Shown: positions 39,025-49,835 of the stretch, piece after piece
Numbering within the stretch: the stretch's first letter is position 1
How the letters are laid out: each line of letters begins with the position of its first letter
Source of the DNA: Hydractinia symbiolongicarpus
Lineage: Eukaryota; Cnidaria; Hydrozoa; Anthoathecata; Hydractiniidae
Length of the DNA: 64,000 nucleotides
Assembly: GCF_029227915.1 (NCBI RefSeq)
Contig: NC_079877.1
Location: forward strand, 9,550,001 to 9,614,000
Reading direction: 5' to 3'
Made by a program: the position numbers and the translations under genes
Notes under the pieces: model-generated
Told to the model about the DNA's origin: nothing
Seen by the model: the letters and a program-made list of their open reading frames with translations, nothing else
The model's database searches: none

Positions 39025-40166
39025 ATGATGGCGTTTAATCTAACCCGCGACCATTATGTGCCTGAACATCAATATCTGCCCAATATAAAATTAGAGGACG
39101 ACGATGTTTATTATCAACTGAACGAGTCCAAATACAACCCATTTGTTGAATTATCAAGACTAAATAACGAATTCAAAATGCCACCGATATCTTCTTTTTG
39201 CGCTTCACCCTCCTTACCTGGTACAATAAATACAAATAACGGACTTAGAAGTGATTATTTAGGCTCCTCCGATGGAGAGTGCTCTCCGAAAAGTGTCAAT
39301 GAGAACGAAATTGTAGATAATGTAATGAACTCCGTTTCTTGTATCAGAGGAGTAAGGACTATAACTCGAAATCCTGGAAGACTTACAAGACAACGCGGAG
39401 GAGGTGCAGGAAAAACACGGGGAAGAGGGAGACGAAACGAACAAGTTTTACCGAAAGAAAAAGATCGAGCACGCTTGTTTAATGAAGCATTCGATGGTCT
39501 TCGTAAACGTATTCCATCAATCCCTGCGAGCAAAAAACTTTCCAAGATTGAAATATTAAGACTTGCCATATGTTATATGTCATATTTAAAGTTTTTAATA
39601 GAAAAAGATTTACCACAAAGAACTAATCCTCAAAATACCACGGCAACCGACCCTTCGTTGACACGCTCACGGCTACCAGAAAACCATATTAACAGGTAAT
39701 ACTAAAATTCAAATCTTTTTCTTAGAATAAAATATAATATAGACAAAAATTTTGCAGATAATTGTCTTTTTGTTTCCATTTGTTTGTTTATTTAACCACA
39801 TATTTTTATTTATTCGTCAATCTTCTTACTTTCTTATTTATTTATCGGTTCGCATGTGAATCTTAAAAAGTGACACAAAAGCTCTGTTTTTTTTTGTTTA
39901 TATCATACACTCAAAACAAACAAACAAACAAACAAAAAATATTACAATAAGCATCAAATGTTTTAAATTTATTAATTTTTGTGAATAATTCAAACTGCTC
40001 TACTTTTCTAATTATTTTTCTTTTATACAATTTTTTTATGCTCACCCAGGTTCCTTTGCGTGGTGTGGACGCACCTGCCCAACAATAAGTCTTTTAGGGT
40101 ATGTGTGTTTAAAGTCATATAACAGCACTTTTTTTATTTTAGTGTTCAGACCTCCGTAGTTCATGA
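39025..40166 (+). CDS. bHLH transcription factor, NSCL/NHLH-like HLH
   Basis: Chosen start is the ATGATG at 39025, just after the leader intron; the frame is open further upstream only through intron sequence. The first coding exon runs 39025-39695. Residues about 130-139 are a Gly/Arg-rich basic stretch (KTRGRGRRNE). The bHLH covers about 137-193: a basic region with the conserved Glu and following Arg (KEKDR), helix 1 FNEAFDGLRKRIP, and helix 2 KLSKIEILRLAICYMSYL, which closely matches NSCL/NHLH neuronal factors. The basic region is unusual (K-E-K-D-R rather than R-E-R-x-R, with a Pro before it). Reading through ends at TAA 39697-39699 (224 aa). Alternatively, a donor at 39696, exon 40050-40098 and exon 40143-40166 keep phase and give 247 aa, ahead of AATAAA at 40277. 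Such factors act in the nucleus as dimers on E-boxes, typically in neural differentiation. Confidence 0.8.
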
Positions 40167-40276
40167 AGAAAATATGAGACTTTGTTGACATATAGCAGTG
40201 TCGCGTTTTATATGATGACGTTATGAAGTCATGGCCGTTTATTTGATGTAGATATATTTTTTTATCGAAAATTTTA

Positions 40277-40282
40277 AATAAA
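40277..40282 (+). terminator. AATAAA polyadenylation signal of the bHLH gene
   Basis: AATAAA about 110 nt after the stop in the third coding exon model. Its position supports the spliced 3' end rather than termination at 39699, from which it would be nearly 580 nt away. Confidence 0.55.
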
Positions 40283-41573
40283 CATTTTTTTTAGATGTCA
40301 GAAAAATATTTAAGGTTTGTTATGAGAAGAAAAGAAAGTTATTGACCATTATAAGAATTAAGAATCTTGATTAGGTTGTATTTCAATATTATTAAAGACA
40401 AATCAAGTCTAAAGATTTTTATTTTCTGTGAAACACTTTTCAATTTGTTGCAACTTTTTCCAGTTCTCTGGACTTACATATTTCTCATGATGGCAGACTT
40501 CAACTGTGTGAATGGTTGTCTAGACAACCATTTTTGCGTTAATTAATTTTAAAATAGTTTTTTACAGACATATTTTTTTCTATTATATTTTATAAACCTG
40601 TTGTTACGATATTCAGATTTTGTATTTATTTCCTCAAATTTTATAAGAGTTTTACACAAACAATCCAATGGTAATACTTATCGTATCCTATTTTCACCTC
40701 AAAAGTGTCTTTGACACCTTTTTTAATACTCGTTGTTAAACCACGGAAAGATGCACGGGTTTGCGCGTCCGCATAATGAATTTAACAGCGGGGGTTTCGT
40801 AATGAACAAATATTGTTATGAAGACTAGTTGTTAGACCGTGAAAAATTTCACAGAGAATTGCTCGTATACATGTTTCCCACATCGCTCTTTGGTGCACAT
40901 TTCCGTCGTACTTATATCGCGCTTGCTATTTTGTCCATCCCTAGCAAGAATGTAAAATCGCGCAGTGACATGTTTTCGTAGGTAAAACATGTGAAACATA
41001 CAGAAAGCAAGTATACTTTTGGTTTGCGGCCGACAAACAGACAGTTAATATAGAGATGTATCGAGCATGTCGTTTTGGTATGTAAATATAATTTATATAT
41101 TGGTTTTTATTTTTCTTAAGCCGTCGCACACAGAGAATAACAACACTGTCAGTTATGGTGTCTAATTATTAACCTGAATAGCTGGTAGTTACAACAACAA
41201 CTAATTCTAAAATAATTATTCGAAAATATAAGATCAAAATCCGTGCAAATCATGCAAAATGATTTAATATGCAACGATATATGAACGGTAAAACAGCGTC
41301 GACGGCTGTAGCACTGGATAAGAAAGGAATGTTGGTATTGGAGCTGATTATGATGCTCAACTGATACTAAAATTGTTGGGAAGCGTGTGGAGAGATAGGA
41401 TGATATAAAATGAAAAAATATGATGACCTTATTTTAATGTGCGTGTTAAAGAATTAAATATTTACAAAAAAAGTCTCATTATTTTGAATGTCTTTTCCAC
41501 CGTCAATGTTTGAGACAATTCGTTCAAAAATTAATTTTTCTTTCACAGTCTTCAGATACAACATACAGCAAAT
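40283..41573. other. Intergenic between convergent genes, nothing recognised
   Basis: AT-rich spacer between the 3' ends of the bHLH gene and the PAN-EGF gene. It contains a short inverted repeat (GGTTGTCTAGACAACC at 40515-40530). No RNA gene or motif-bearing ORF was seen. Confidence 0.45.
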
Positions 41574-43786
41574 TCATTGCACCCAAATATTGTACTCCAT
41601 AAAAGCAGCGTATGGACCAGCATCAAAACAACCAAATGTACCATTCCCGGCACTGAAAACCTTTCCAGCGGTATCCTGCATTACTTTGTAATAGTGACGA
41701 GCTTGAGCAGACACATAGGGAGCAGACCATAAGCCATCTATCCATTTATCACACGAGTGAAGATCTGTGCCCATCTCAATACCATCACAGCTATTGGGCC
41801 TATCAGAAGTTTCACCTATCATATAACGAATTACTTCAATGCCAGAAAGTGTATTTGTGCGGACTACCAGCTGCTTTGAGGTACCATTTTCATAGGAACA
41901 TGCGAACAACATTGTTTTAAAACGTAACAGTTTATGCATGATTTGCAAAACATCAGTGGTGACGTGAAATGAATCTTGAACGAGAGATGTAAGGGCTGGG
42001 TGTATAACCGGTTCAGTCAGCGCTTTTTTTGGTGGTATTCTGCCAACCAGTGTTAATCCACCTAAAATGTCAACTAGAGTATAAGAAGTCATCTTATTTT
42101 AGATCTTTCTCAAATTACATCGACAATGTTGTTGCAGCCGTCGTTGTTGTTGTTGTTATCGTTTTTGTTGTTGTCGTCATTGTTGTTGTTGTCATAGACG
42201 TTGTTGTTGTTGTTATCGTTGTTGTTGTCGTCATTGTTGTTGTTGTTGTTTTCGTTATCATGGTCGTCGCCGTTGTTGTTATTGTTGTTGTTTTCGTTAT
42301 CATGGTCGTCGCCGTTGTTGTTATTGTTGTTGTTTTCGTTATCATGGTCGTCGACGTTGTTGTTATTGTTGTTGTTTTCGTTATCATGGTCGTCGCCGTT
42401 GTTGTTATTGTTATTGGCGACCTTACGAAAAAGTCCATCTACGACGGAAAAAAAACTCTTACGTAAAACTCGTTCTCCCTCCGACATCAAAAGAAACATT
42501 TCAAGGGTTTGGTTAGAACGTCGAAAGTATTATCGAAGTAAAAACGCAATAAAACACTACTAAAACAATGATTTGTGGTTTTCTTTGTTAATTTCACACT
42601 TTTTTTTTACAATTTTGACAGCAGCCATATATGTTTTGGTTTTATTTTAGGTTGCCGCTTTCGTTTAATATTTCGTAGTAATTTTTCGCGTTTTCTTAAA
42701 ACAATGAAAATTTATTTATTGACAACGACATTGCAGATAGTACACGTTCTTGTTTGTGTTAAAAAACCTGTTAGATTTAAGTAAAAAGAAATTGAATCAC
42801 ATTTTATAATTATTTTGATTTTCATTTAGCAAGTTTTTGTTCCACTGCTTAGCTACCTACCTTTTCCACAAAAGACAAAGATGGTTCTTTCATCCCGCCA
42901 TGGATGGATTGCATACAGGGATGTTTCTGTAATTGGTGTTTTCTTATGCAACTCAAAGCACGATGACTTTTCTCCACGGAGAATATCTAAGAATCAAAAT
43001 ACACAGCATTTAGAAGATATAGAGTAAGGGGACCAGGTACAGCCATGTCCCTAGAAATTTTAAAAAACTAAACAGGAGGTATTATTGTGACCATAGCTGT
43101 AAACATCCTCCTGCTTTTAAAAGAAGAAACTTAGGATACTTGCCTCACAGATAGACAGACGTATACGGGTATTACAACACAGATTTCTAAAATTAAATTC
43201 GCTTTCATAAAAAAGATACCTTCACGACAGCAACAAAATGTCAACATGATTTTCTGACGGTTGATGCAAGTGAAATTGTATAAGCAATATTATATTATCT
43301 TAGAATAAATACACGTTTTGTTTTTGCCTTATTTTGGCGTCAATGCGACAAAAAGCCTGAAATTTTTGATAAGTCCTTTTATTGAGATTTAGCGCTTATT
43401 TTGTGAAATGTTCTTTGAAAAGACACTTTTTAATTCCTTTGGTCAGGATAGATAATTTCACATGGCTCCAAATAAAAAAACCCGAAAATTTTGTTGAACG
43501 AAAAGTGAACTATTTGTAATACACAAACTCCAAATAAAGAATTTTAATAGAGGATATCATTATTATATTTAGAAATTCGAAAAATTTGAGATGGACCTTT
43601 TGAAAATAGGCGTTACAAATTTTCTAAAATTATAAAACCTCAACAGTTAAGCTTCCCAGGCACGAATAGGGTTAAAAGAAAGAAGAATTATCAAATTAGA
43701 AAACAAATAAATGAAGGCACAGCCACTATACAGTTTTACGTACCTGGATAGAAGCTCAATGAGATTGGAACTGTTTCATCTAAACA

Positions 43787-43826
<40 letters not shown>

Positions 43827-46800
43827 ATATTGGTAAGGTTAAAAAGTAAATACGACTTGTATACAACTTAAAGTTTCACGCATCATGCGATCATCAGGTA
43901 TACATATAAAGTATAAAAAACTTTTACAAACGTTTTATATAAACTGCTAGTAATCACTTTAAATATACCATATCAAGATAATTATCTTAACCATTGTAAT
44001 TCAATAAAAACTTTCTTTCGTGCAAACACTTAGACAGCAATTCAGATCTTTTATTTAAAAGGTGTGGGTGCTTTGACGTCAATATTTCAAACTTTTCGAC
44101 CAAGCATAGGGCGCACCGCTTTGTGATGTTGGTGTAGGGGGCCACCCTTTTTTTTACAGACCACTTCAGGGTGTATGGTGCTTTTTCGTCCTTGAGCTCC
44201 CAAATGTACTTGGCAAGTGTCGTTTTCGCAAGGTGTCTGTGCTGAAAGGATGATTTGTGGACGCCATAACGCAACTTAAACTTTCCACTGGCTAGGCCAA
44301 TGTACAGTTTGGTTGGTTTTTCTGGGCTCGCTACTTCGCAATTATAAACCACGTCTTCGACTTTGCAGTTTCCTGGCAAAGGACAGTTTGGTTTGTTGCT
44401 CCTCTGGCAGTTGCAGCCTGCCTCCTTAGGTTTTGTTTTGCCGACGTTTGCATTGTGGCTTTTGACGATTCGCTCGAAGTTTCGCGTGCAGGAATAGCTC
44501 ACTTTCACATTGTTCCTGTTCAGGATCTTGTGCAGAGCGCTGTTTTTTCCGAAGTGTTTGTCGATGAGCTTCAGGAACACTTGGGCGACTTTCGTTTCAA
44601 CGTTCTTGTTATATGGTGGGTTGAACCATATGATGTTTCTCGAACGGTTTCGGCTAGCTTTTGGCACGTTCTTCTTGTACGCTAGTTTGTCGGTGTACCC
44701 GCTTTGCTTTAGCGCATCTTCGTATTCAGGTTTGGTTTCGTTGAACACGGTTTCGTTGGAGGAGTTCTGCGCAAGACGCTCGGCTATCGATTGTGGCAGT
44801 TGCTTTAGGATGTTGGGTGGGTGGTTCGACGACGTGTGCACGTAAAGGATTTTGTCGTTGGGCTTCTTGTATGGCCGAAACACTTTCTCGGTGAGGTTGA
44901 GTGTAACGTCCAAGAAGTCAACTTCCTTTAGGTTTGCTTCAATTTCGATACTGAAACCGAAACTCTTGAAGGTTTTCACGATCTCCTTTCGCATTCGGTC
45001 TGTTCTTTGAGCATTGAAACCGCGAAGCACAATCAGCCCATCGTCTCGGTACAGCCCAGCGTTCTCTTTCGGAAGTATCGTCGTTAGTTTTGACAATATG
45101 AAGGTTCCGACTAACTCACATATTTCGGCGCCGTCGAAACTTCCCATCGTGACGTCGAACAAACTTTCAGTTGCTTTTTTACGCCATGCTTCTCCGCTGT
45201 TGAAAAGGAGGGATTTGCGGCAGTGCTTTATTACACGCACCTCTTCATCGCTGATGGTTGTTTTTTGCTTTGCGAACTCGATTGCTTTGTCCAAGGTGTC
45301 GCTCGTAATGGAAGGATAGAATTCCTTTATGTCCAGCTGGACAAAAGTACATTCTTCCTTTTTCTCGATCGCCTCGAACCAACTCAATACCTGCTTGGTG
45401 TTCTTCCATTGCTGGACGCTCAGCTGTTCAACAAGCTCTTTGTTAATGCGCTCGAGGATCGCTTTGCTAATCTTTCCAAGTTCGCTTTTTGCAGGGTTTA
45501 TAAGGCGGCACGCTGGGTTCGAACGAAAGTTTTCTTTGTGATCCTTCAACGTGACGTACGCTTCAGAATGCGCGATTCGGTCGATTCGGTCATCAAGCTT
45601 GCGCTGCGCTGCGATTTGGCTTGCTTCAGCGTTGATTGTCTGCTCGATTCTCCCGTGCGCTTTGCGATATGTCTTTGTGACATTTTCGCTAAGAATCTTT
45701 TTGTGTTCGTCAGGTGTCAACTCGTATAGATTATTCGTCTTGTCAGCAAAAACAAATATATTCGGAGATTTTTGGATCTCTTCAATATCTGCTTTTAGTT
45801 TCGTCTGAAACTCGTCGTTAGTAGTGGACTGTTTAAATCATCTAAAACAATGCAATTTTACCATACTCGCTCGAATGAGAGCCCCTGCTAGAAAGCGAAT
45901 CGGAGTTCCTTTTGATGGAGAGATTTCAGACGCTAATTGGCTGATTCAACACATGAATTGCATCGTAAGGAAAACATCACATGAAAGTAAAAATGGTAGC
46001 TACAAACTGAAAAATGGATTCTGTAATCGTAAATGGTGAACAAAACTGCATTCACTGGAATTTTAGATCGTAAAGGTATATAGCGCAAAATTATTGCGAT
46101 TTAAATGGATCCGTTTATTCGTCCCATTATCTTTCGAAATATAACCTTAATTTGCGTAATGTAACATAATGCAGTATGTATATTTTACCTGCTAACTCAT
46201 TGCAGTATTTTCCAGAATACGGAGGGAAACACCATTGACAAGAAAAACTTCCATTGCTGCTGGTAACGCACACACTTCCATGTTCACACACACCAGGGTT
46301 ACGAGTACACTCGCTCTAATTATTGAAAGGAAGATAAAGAAAAACAAAACAAAGAATAATGTATACACAAAAAACAATATTTTTTAACAATATTTTTTTT
46401 CTTTCTAAGCAGCCTTTCATACTTTTAATTCAGTCAATTGCAATGAGTTGTACAAAGAATTATCGTACAAATATATTTGAAGAAAACGATATCGAAAAGA
46501 CAAGCGCAGACTTGGAAATATATGAATGTCTGTTATATAAGTTTTTCAATTGTGACAAAGGTTCTTAATTTTTGCAAATTATTAGGAGAAAAAAGGAAGC
46601 GACTTTTTGCTGCTGTTTAAGGAATTAGTTTTATTGTGTGTGGAGACAAAGCAGGCTATGAAATGTGCCCATTTTAAAGGAAGATACGTGCCTATATAGA
46701 ACATGATGTAACATGTACCCATTTGAAGCAAATTTTGCATATGTCGGCCTTAAGTCAATTCCGTATTTCGTGGTCGTGTTTTTAAGTTTTCTCAGTAAGA

Positions 46801-47266
46801 TTTTCATGAGTATACAGCTAACGCCATCATTTTAAAGCTGCGACATAAAACACAGTAACAATAAGGATGACTCATTTTAAGAAATTATTTAACTTATTGA
46901 GTAAAATAGATTTAAATGAAAAAAACTTACCTCCACTTCGTAAAAATCATAGCTGTTGTCTTCTATCATATATTCAAAATGTAATCTCAAACTTTGATCA
47001 AACAAAATACATGTTTTATTAAAACGATGATGGTTAATTCCCAAGCAAGGAATTTGTTTTAAACATTTGGAACAACACTCTATCAGAGAATTGTGGAAAT
47101 GTATACTCGTTTCGTTGTAGAGAAATCTGGTGTTGCTGTGTAGTTTAAAGTTATTGTAACGTACAGTCACTGTATCACTAACTCCAAAATACGTGGTGAT
47201 GGATTGGGTTTGAAGGTATACTTTCTGAACGTACAGCAAAAGAAGAGCTACAAAAATTAGCTTCAT
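41574..47266 (-). CDS. Secreted PAN/apple - EGF - fibrinogen-like protein (4 exons, 358 aa)
   Basis: Coding exons in transcript order: 47266-46931, 46315-46189, 42986-42861, 42061-41574. All introns are GT-AG and phases match (0, 1, 1); total 1077 nt with stop. Exon 1 gives a signal peptide (MKLIFVALLLLYVQ) and a PAN/apple-like domain with the core ECCSKCLKQIPC. Exon 2 is one EGF-like domain with six cysteines (ECTRNPGVCEHGSVC to YSGKYC). Exons 3-4 form a fibrinogen-like C-terminal domain starting SSCFELHKKTP, through GGLTLVGRI, ending in NIWVQ. PAN-EGF-fibrinogen-like proteins are typical extracellular adhesion or matrix proteins of cnidarians; the ligand is unknown. Intron 2 is 3.2 kb and contains a same-strand Penelope-like element; intron 3 holds a 42-bp minisatellite. 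Exon 4's domain name is the least certain part. Confidence 0.75.
42112..42420. repeat. GTT-rich microsatellite and 42-bp minisatellite in intron 3
   Basis: An interrupted (GTT)n tract is followed by nearly four copies of a 42-bp unit containing TTCGTTATCATGGTCGTCG. Because the unit is a multiple of three, long open frames appear on both strands (Asn/Asp-rich on the minus strand, Val-rich or Leu/Ser-rich on the plus). They lie inside the intron between exons 3 and 4 of the PAN-EGF gene and are not called as genes. Confidence 0.9.
43790..43823. repeat. (TA)n microsatellite at the 3' end of the Penelope-like element
   Basis: Roughly 16 TA dinucleotides. It sits just beyond the 3' side of the retroelement, where Penelope-like elements often end or target simple repeats. 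Confidence 0.9.
43845..43907 (-). ncRNA. Hammerhead ribozyme motif
   Basis: On the minus strand the core order is CTGATGA (43897-43891), a short stem II (CGC/GCG, 43889-43879), GAAA (43877-43874), a four-pair stem III (ACTT with AAGT, including A15.1-U16.1), then C at 43854 as cleavage residue, before GTAT. That GTAT pairs with ATAC directly before CTGATGA to form stem I. Core residues C3-A9 and G12-A14 are all present. One flaw is a U-U mismatch at the base of stem II. Hammerheads are known in Penelope-like elements, and the place, just 3' of the ORF, fits. Confidence 0.6.
43987..45837 (-). CDS. Penelope-like reverse transcriptase/GIY-YIG protein (truncated, about 616 aa open)
   Basis: Open from just after TGA 45838 to the stop at 43987; the first in-frame ATG-like start usually taken is at 45720, but the protein clearly begins further upstream in intact elements. 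Counting from 45720, reverse transcriptase motif A (QLDIKEFYPSI) is at about 128-138 and the catalytic YRDDG box at 224-228. A Cys-rich CxC...C...C segment is at about 436-452, and the GIY-YIG nuclease (VVYNCEV, then KLYIGLASG) at about 457-479 with the conserved RYGVH. No stops or frameshifts interrupt the open part, so the insertion seems fairly recent. It primes at nuclease-cut DNA ends. The long plus-strand ORFs here are shadows. Confidence 0.8.
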   Translation of the reverse strand, partial: FKQSTTNDEFQTKLKADIEEIQKSPNIFVFADKTNNLYELTPDEHKKILSENVTKTYRKAHGRIEQTINAEASQIAAQRKLDDRIDRIAHSEAYVTLKDHKENFRSNPACRLINPAKSELGKISKAILERINKELVEQLSVQQWKNTKQVLSWFEAIEKKEECTFVQLDIKEFYPSITSDTLDKAIEFAKQKTTISDEEVRVIKHCRKSLLFNSGEAWRKKATESLFDVTMGSFDGAEICELVGTFILSKLTTILPKENAGLYRDDGLIVLRGFNAQRTDRMRKEIVKTFKSFGFSIEIEANLKEVDFLDVTLNLTEKVFRPYKKPNDKILYVHTSSNHPPNILKQLPQSIAERLAQNSSNETVFNETKPEYEDALKQSGYTDKLAYKKNVPKASRNRSRNIIWFNPPYNKNVETKVAQVFLKLIDKHFGKNSALHKILNRNNVKVSYSCTRNFERIVKSHNANVGKTKPKEAGCNCQRSNKPNCPLPGNCKVEDVVYNCEVASPEKPTKLYIGLASGKFKLRYGVHKSSFQHRHLAKTTLAKYIWELKDEKAPYTLKWSVKKRVAPYTNITKRCALCLVEKFEILTSKHPHLLNKRSELLSKCLHERKFLLNYNG

Positions 47267-47346
47267 AATGCAATTTTAACTTTCTACTTCTGAACTGTCG
47301 AAAAGCAAAAAGACTACTTATCTAGACATATTTAAAAATTTATAAT

Positions 47347-47355
47347 TTTTTTATA
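47347..47355 (-). promoter_or_regulatory. Possible TATA box of the PAN-EGF gene
   Basis: TATAAAAAA on the minus strand, about 80 nt upstream of the ATG at 47266, placing a start near 47325. The surroundings are AT-rich, so the match is weak evidence. Confidence 0.35.
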
Positions 47356-48910
47356 CCACATTCATTATCTTATTCATGAAAAATAACTAGTATTACTCCA
47401 GGGGTTTGAGCTTCAAATAACTCACAACTCAGTTGAGCCGGCCAGTGGTCGCAACATAATAAACTAATGAATTCATCATCTATATTTTATTTATTTATTG
47501 ATCGATAAAATGTTGCTATTTTTCTGGTTGTGATGTCAACTTTGCTTCAAGAAGTAAAGCAGTGATCAATTATTAACTCGCGTTTATTTTTATTTCTCAG
47601 ACACAAATCGGAAAAGGTCATCGAAAAAAAATTAGTTAGAAATTCTTAAAAGCAAAATAACATATATATATATATATATATATTGGAGTCTTATTAATAT
47701 ATACGCAAGTGCCACTTTTCCACTTCATCTAGGAACTACCCCGAACAACTTGTTAAGTAGCAAGAATCTGTTGCAAATCTCTCAAGACAAGGAAGAACAT
47801 TCCAATCTGAAACAAGATGGCTACAACATACATTAGCAAATGGCATTATTATAGTTTTTTGGTCCAAATTCTGGTTTTAATGAAAAGCAGGAACTTACGA
47901 CACAAGAAGTCCTTTTAGTTTATTATCGAAAAACAAACAAACGTCCAACTTGTCAGCAATATAAAAAATAGAATTCCCATTTGCAACAACGAACTCGTGA
48001 CCCAGTGGTTGGTGCATAGAAAGAATCCAAAAAGTAAATCTAATGAGGGTTTGACCCCACATAGGGACGAAAAATATATTAACCCGTTTTTTATTTTTTT
48101 CATTTTTTTTATTTTTTTTATTTTTTTTATTTTTATTTTATTTTTTTTTGTTTTTGCCACCCCCATCAGTTCAATCTCAACAACTTTTGTTCCAGATGAT
48201 GCGTGGCTAGAAATTTCATTATTTTTACGAGAAATTGTTAAGGGTTTTATTTCCATTATTGAAAGAAAAGTGATTTTTTCTTCATTTTGTCGAAGTTGGT
48301 TGGGAAAAGATTGTACTTCTAACACAGAGTTTTATAAAGTAAATTTCTTCTAATTAAATTTTAGTTATACTTGACAAGTTAAAGTCAAATTGAGCGGATA
48401 TAAAGTGAAAAGATAAAAAAATCCAAAAAAAGAAAATTACAAAAAGCCGTTTTTGGGATAATGGCGATAATAGCGTTTACAGCAACCTCGTCCCCCCTTT
48501 ATCAAAATAAGGAGGCGTTTAATTAAGAGGGGCGTTTGAAAGAAGGGGTAAGTTTATTAGAGAATATATGGTAAGCAGTTTTTTGGGAAATGTCAAAACC
48601 TTCCTACACAGTGTGCATTGACAACGATAACCTAAATGTAGTTTGAATGTTAGAGGTGTGAAGGCTTATCTCAAAGAGCTATAAAGGCGGGGATAGAAAC
48701 TCTCCTTCTCTCGCCTGCAGTTTGTCAAAATATGCTTTTGCTGCAGAAGAAGGGTTGTAAAATTTCTTTAATTGTTCACTTTTTAACTTCTGTTGGCAAA
48801 CCAAACAGATTATAAAAAATATATATCTAGAGTTTTATTTCAAGATAATAAAGGAAAATAAATAAGCAGAACACAACGCCAACAAATAACATATCTCTTT
48901 TAGAGACTGT

Positions 48911-48949
48911 TAGTGTTATTGACGTTACGGCACGACGTCAATAACACTA
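48911..48949. repeat. Perfect 15-bp inverted repeat containing TGACGT/ACGTCA
   Basis: TAGTGTTATTGACGT (48911-48925) and ACGTCAATAACACTA (48935-48949) are exact reverse complements with a 9-nt loop. Each arm holds a CRE-like TGACGT half-site, and further TGACGTCA-type motifs occur at about 49036 and 49439. It may be the tip of a fold-back element or a CREB-type control site. Confidence 0.85.
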
Positions 48950-49164
48950 CTTTAACGTCAATATCTCATACTAAATTAATGAAACCATTACAATGCACCT
49001 AAAACTTTAAGGCCAAATAACATGGAAACGAGGTGGTGACGTCAACGATTATTCACCGCGTAGGTAACTAGGGACCACCTAAGATCAATTTGGGAAAATC
49101 TTCCAAACCTTGGTCCCTAAATCCGTTTCGGAATGGATGGGTTGATGATGTCATCAAAAAATCT

Positions 49165-49400
49165 TTAACCCCTAACATCTCTGCAACCGTTTGTCAAAAG
49201 TACATGATCCTATACATTTTCTTGATTATCGTTTCAAGATCTATACGACGAAGGGAACAGGTATACACATTTCTAAAAAAAATTTTTGGGTTTTTTTTAA
49301 ATTATTAAACCCTTATATGTCCTTAGTCGTTCGTAGAAAAGATATGATCCTATATATTATTTTGATCAGCGTTTCAACCTCTACACGTTACAGGCAACGA
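49165..49400 (+). repeat. Two imperfect direct repeats of about 110 bp
   Basis: The segment from TTTAACCCCTAACATCTC is echoed about 135 bp later (from TTAAACCCTTATATGTCC), with shared blocks ATGATCCTATA, TTTTGAT-like and CGTTTCAA. Divergence is high. Probably part of a decayed dispersed repeat. Confidence 0.4.
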
Positions 49401-49835
49401 ATAAACTAAATTTCGCCATTTTTTTTGGATTTGCAATGCTGACGTCAGCAAACCAACTTTTTCAATGTCCTATTGCCTAAGTGGATTTTTCCACGGGTCT
49501 CATCGACTAGTATTAAATAATGAAAATTGTTTTTAAAGATCTAGTTCTTAATGACAGGATTCTTCATTTAGCTATCTTCAATCATGGGCAAAACAGGTGA
49601 AACAAAGACAGTTTCTTCGTCAAGTTTTAAACATGATCAAAAGGGTGAAATGTTTTTGTTCATACGTGGGCAAGGAAGGGAGCGTGTAAATATCGTTAGT
49701 AGCATTCCTTATCGCACCCTCGCAACAAAATAATCCACATCGCAGTCTACGAAGATGGTCATGCTGACGATTCAACGAAGTAACTTAAGACCTGAAGTCC
49801 TAAGTTCGCTGCAAGGCCTTTAGTTATTTGGTTCA

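Larger units (their letters stand above)
43824..45840 (-). mobile_element. Penelope-like retroelement, 5'-truncated
   Basis: Single minus-strand ORF with reverse transcriptase followed by a GIY-YIG endonuclease, then a short 3' region with a hammerhead motif and a (TA)n tract. The frame is open up to a TGA at 45838-45840, where similarity to coding sequence stops, so the 5' part including any upstream terminal repeat is missing. It lies in intron 2 of the PAN-EGF gene in the same orientation. No target duplication was resolved. Confidence 0.75.
47356..49835. other. Intergenic, simple repeats and one strong hairpin
   Basis: Contains a (TA)n tract at 47661-47683, a poly-T/ATTT tract at 48090-48160, the perfect inverted repeat at 48911-48949 and a weak direct repeat at 49165-49400. 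No gene is supported; ORFs at 47915-48353 only translate the T-rich tract. Confidence 0.45.

Noticed and set aside
42029-42563. Val-rich, Leu/Ser-rich and Asn/Asp-rich ORFs
   Set aside because: They translate a GTT microsatellite and a 42-bp minisatellite lying inside intron 3 of the PAN-EGF gene.
44455-45808. Several plus-strand ORFs up to 168 codons
   Set aside because: Antisense shadows of the Penelope-like protein, which has clear reverse transcriptase and GIY-YIG motifs.
48090-48170. Phe/Ile-rich and Lys/Ile-rich ORFs
   Set aside because: They only translate a T-rich low-complexity tract.
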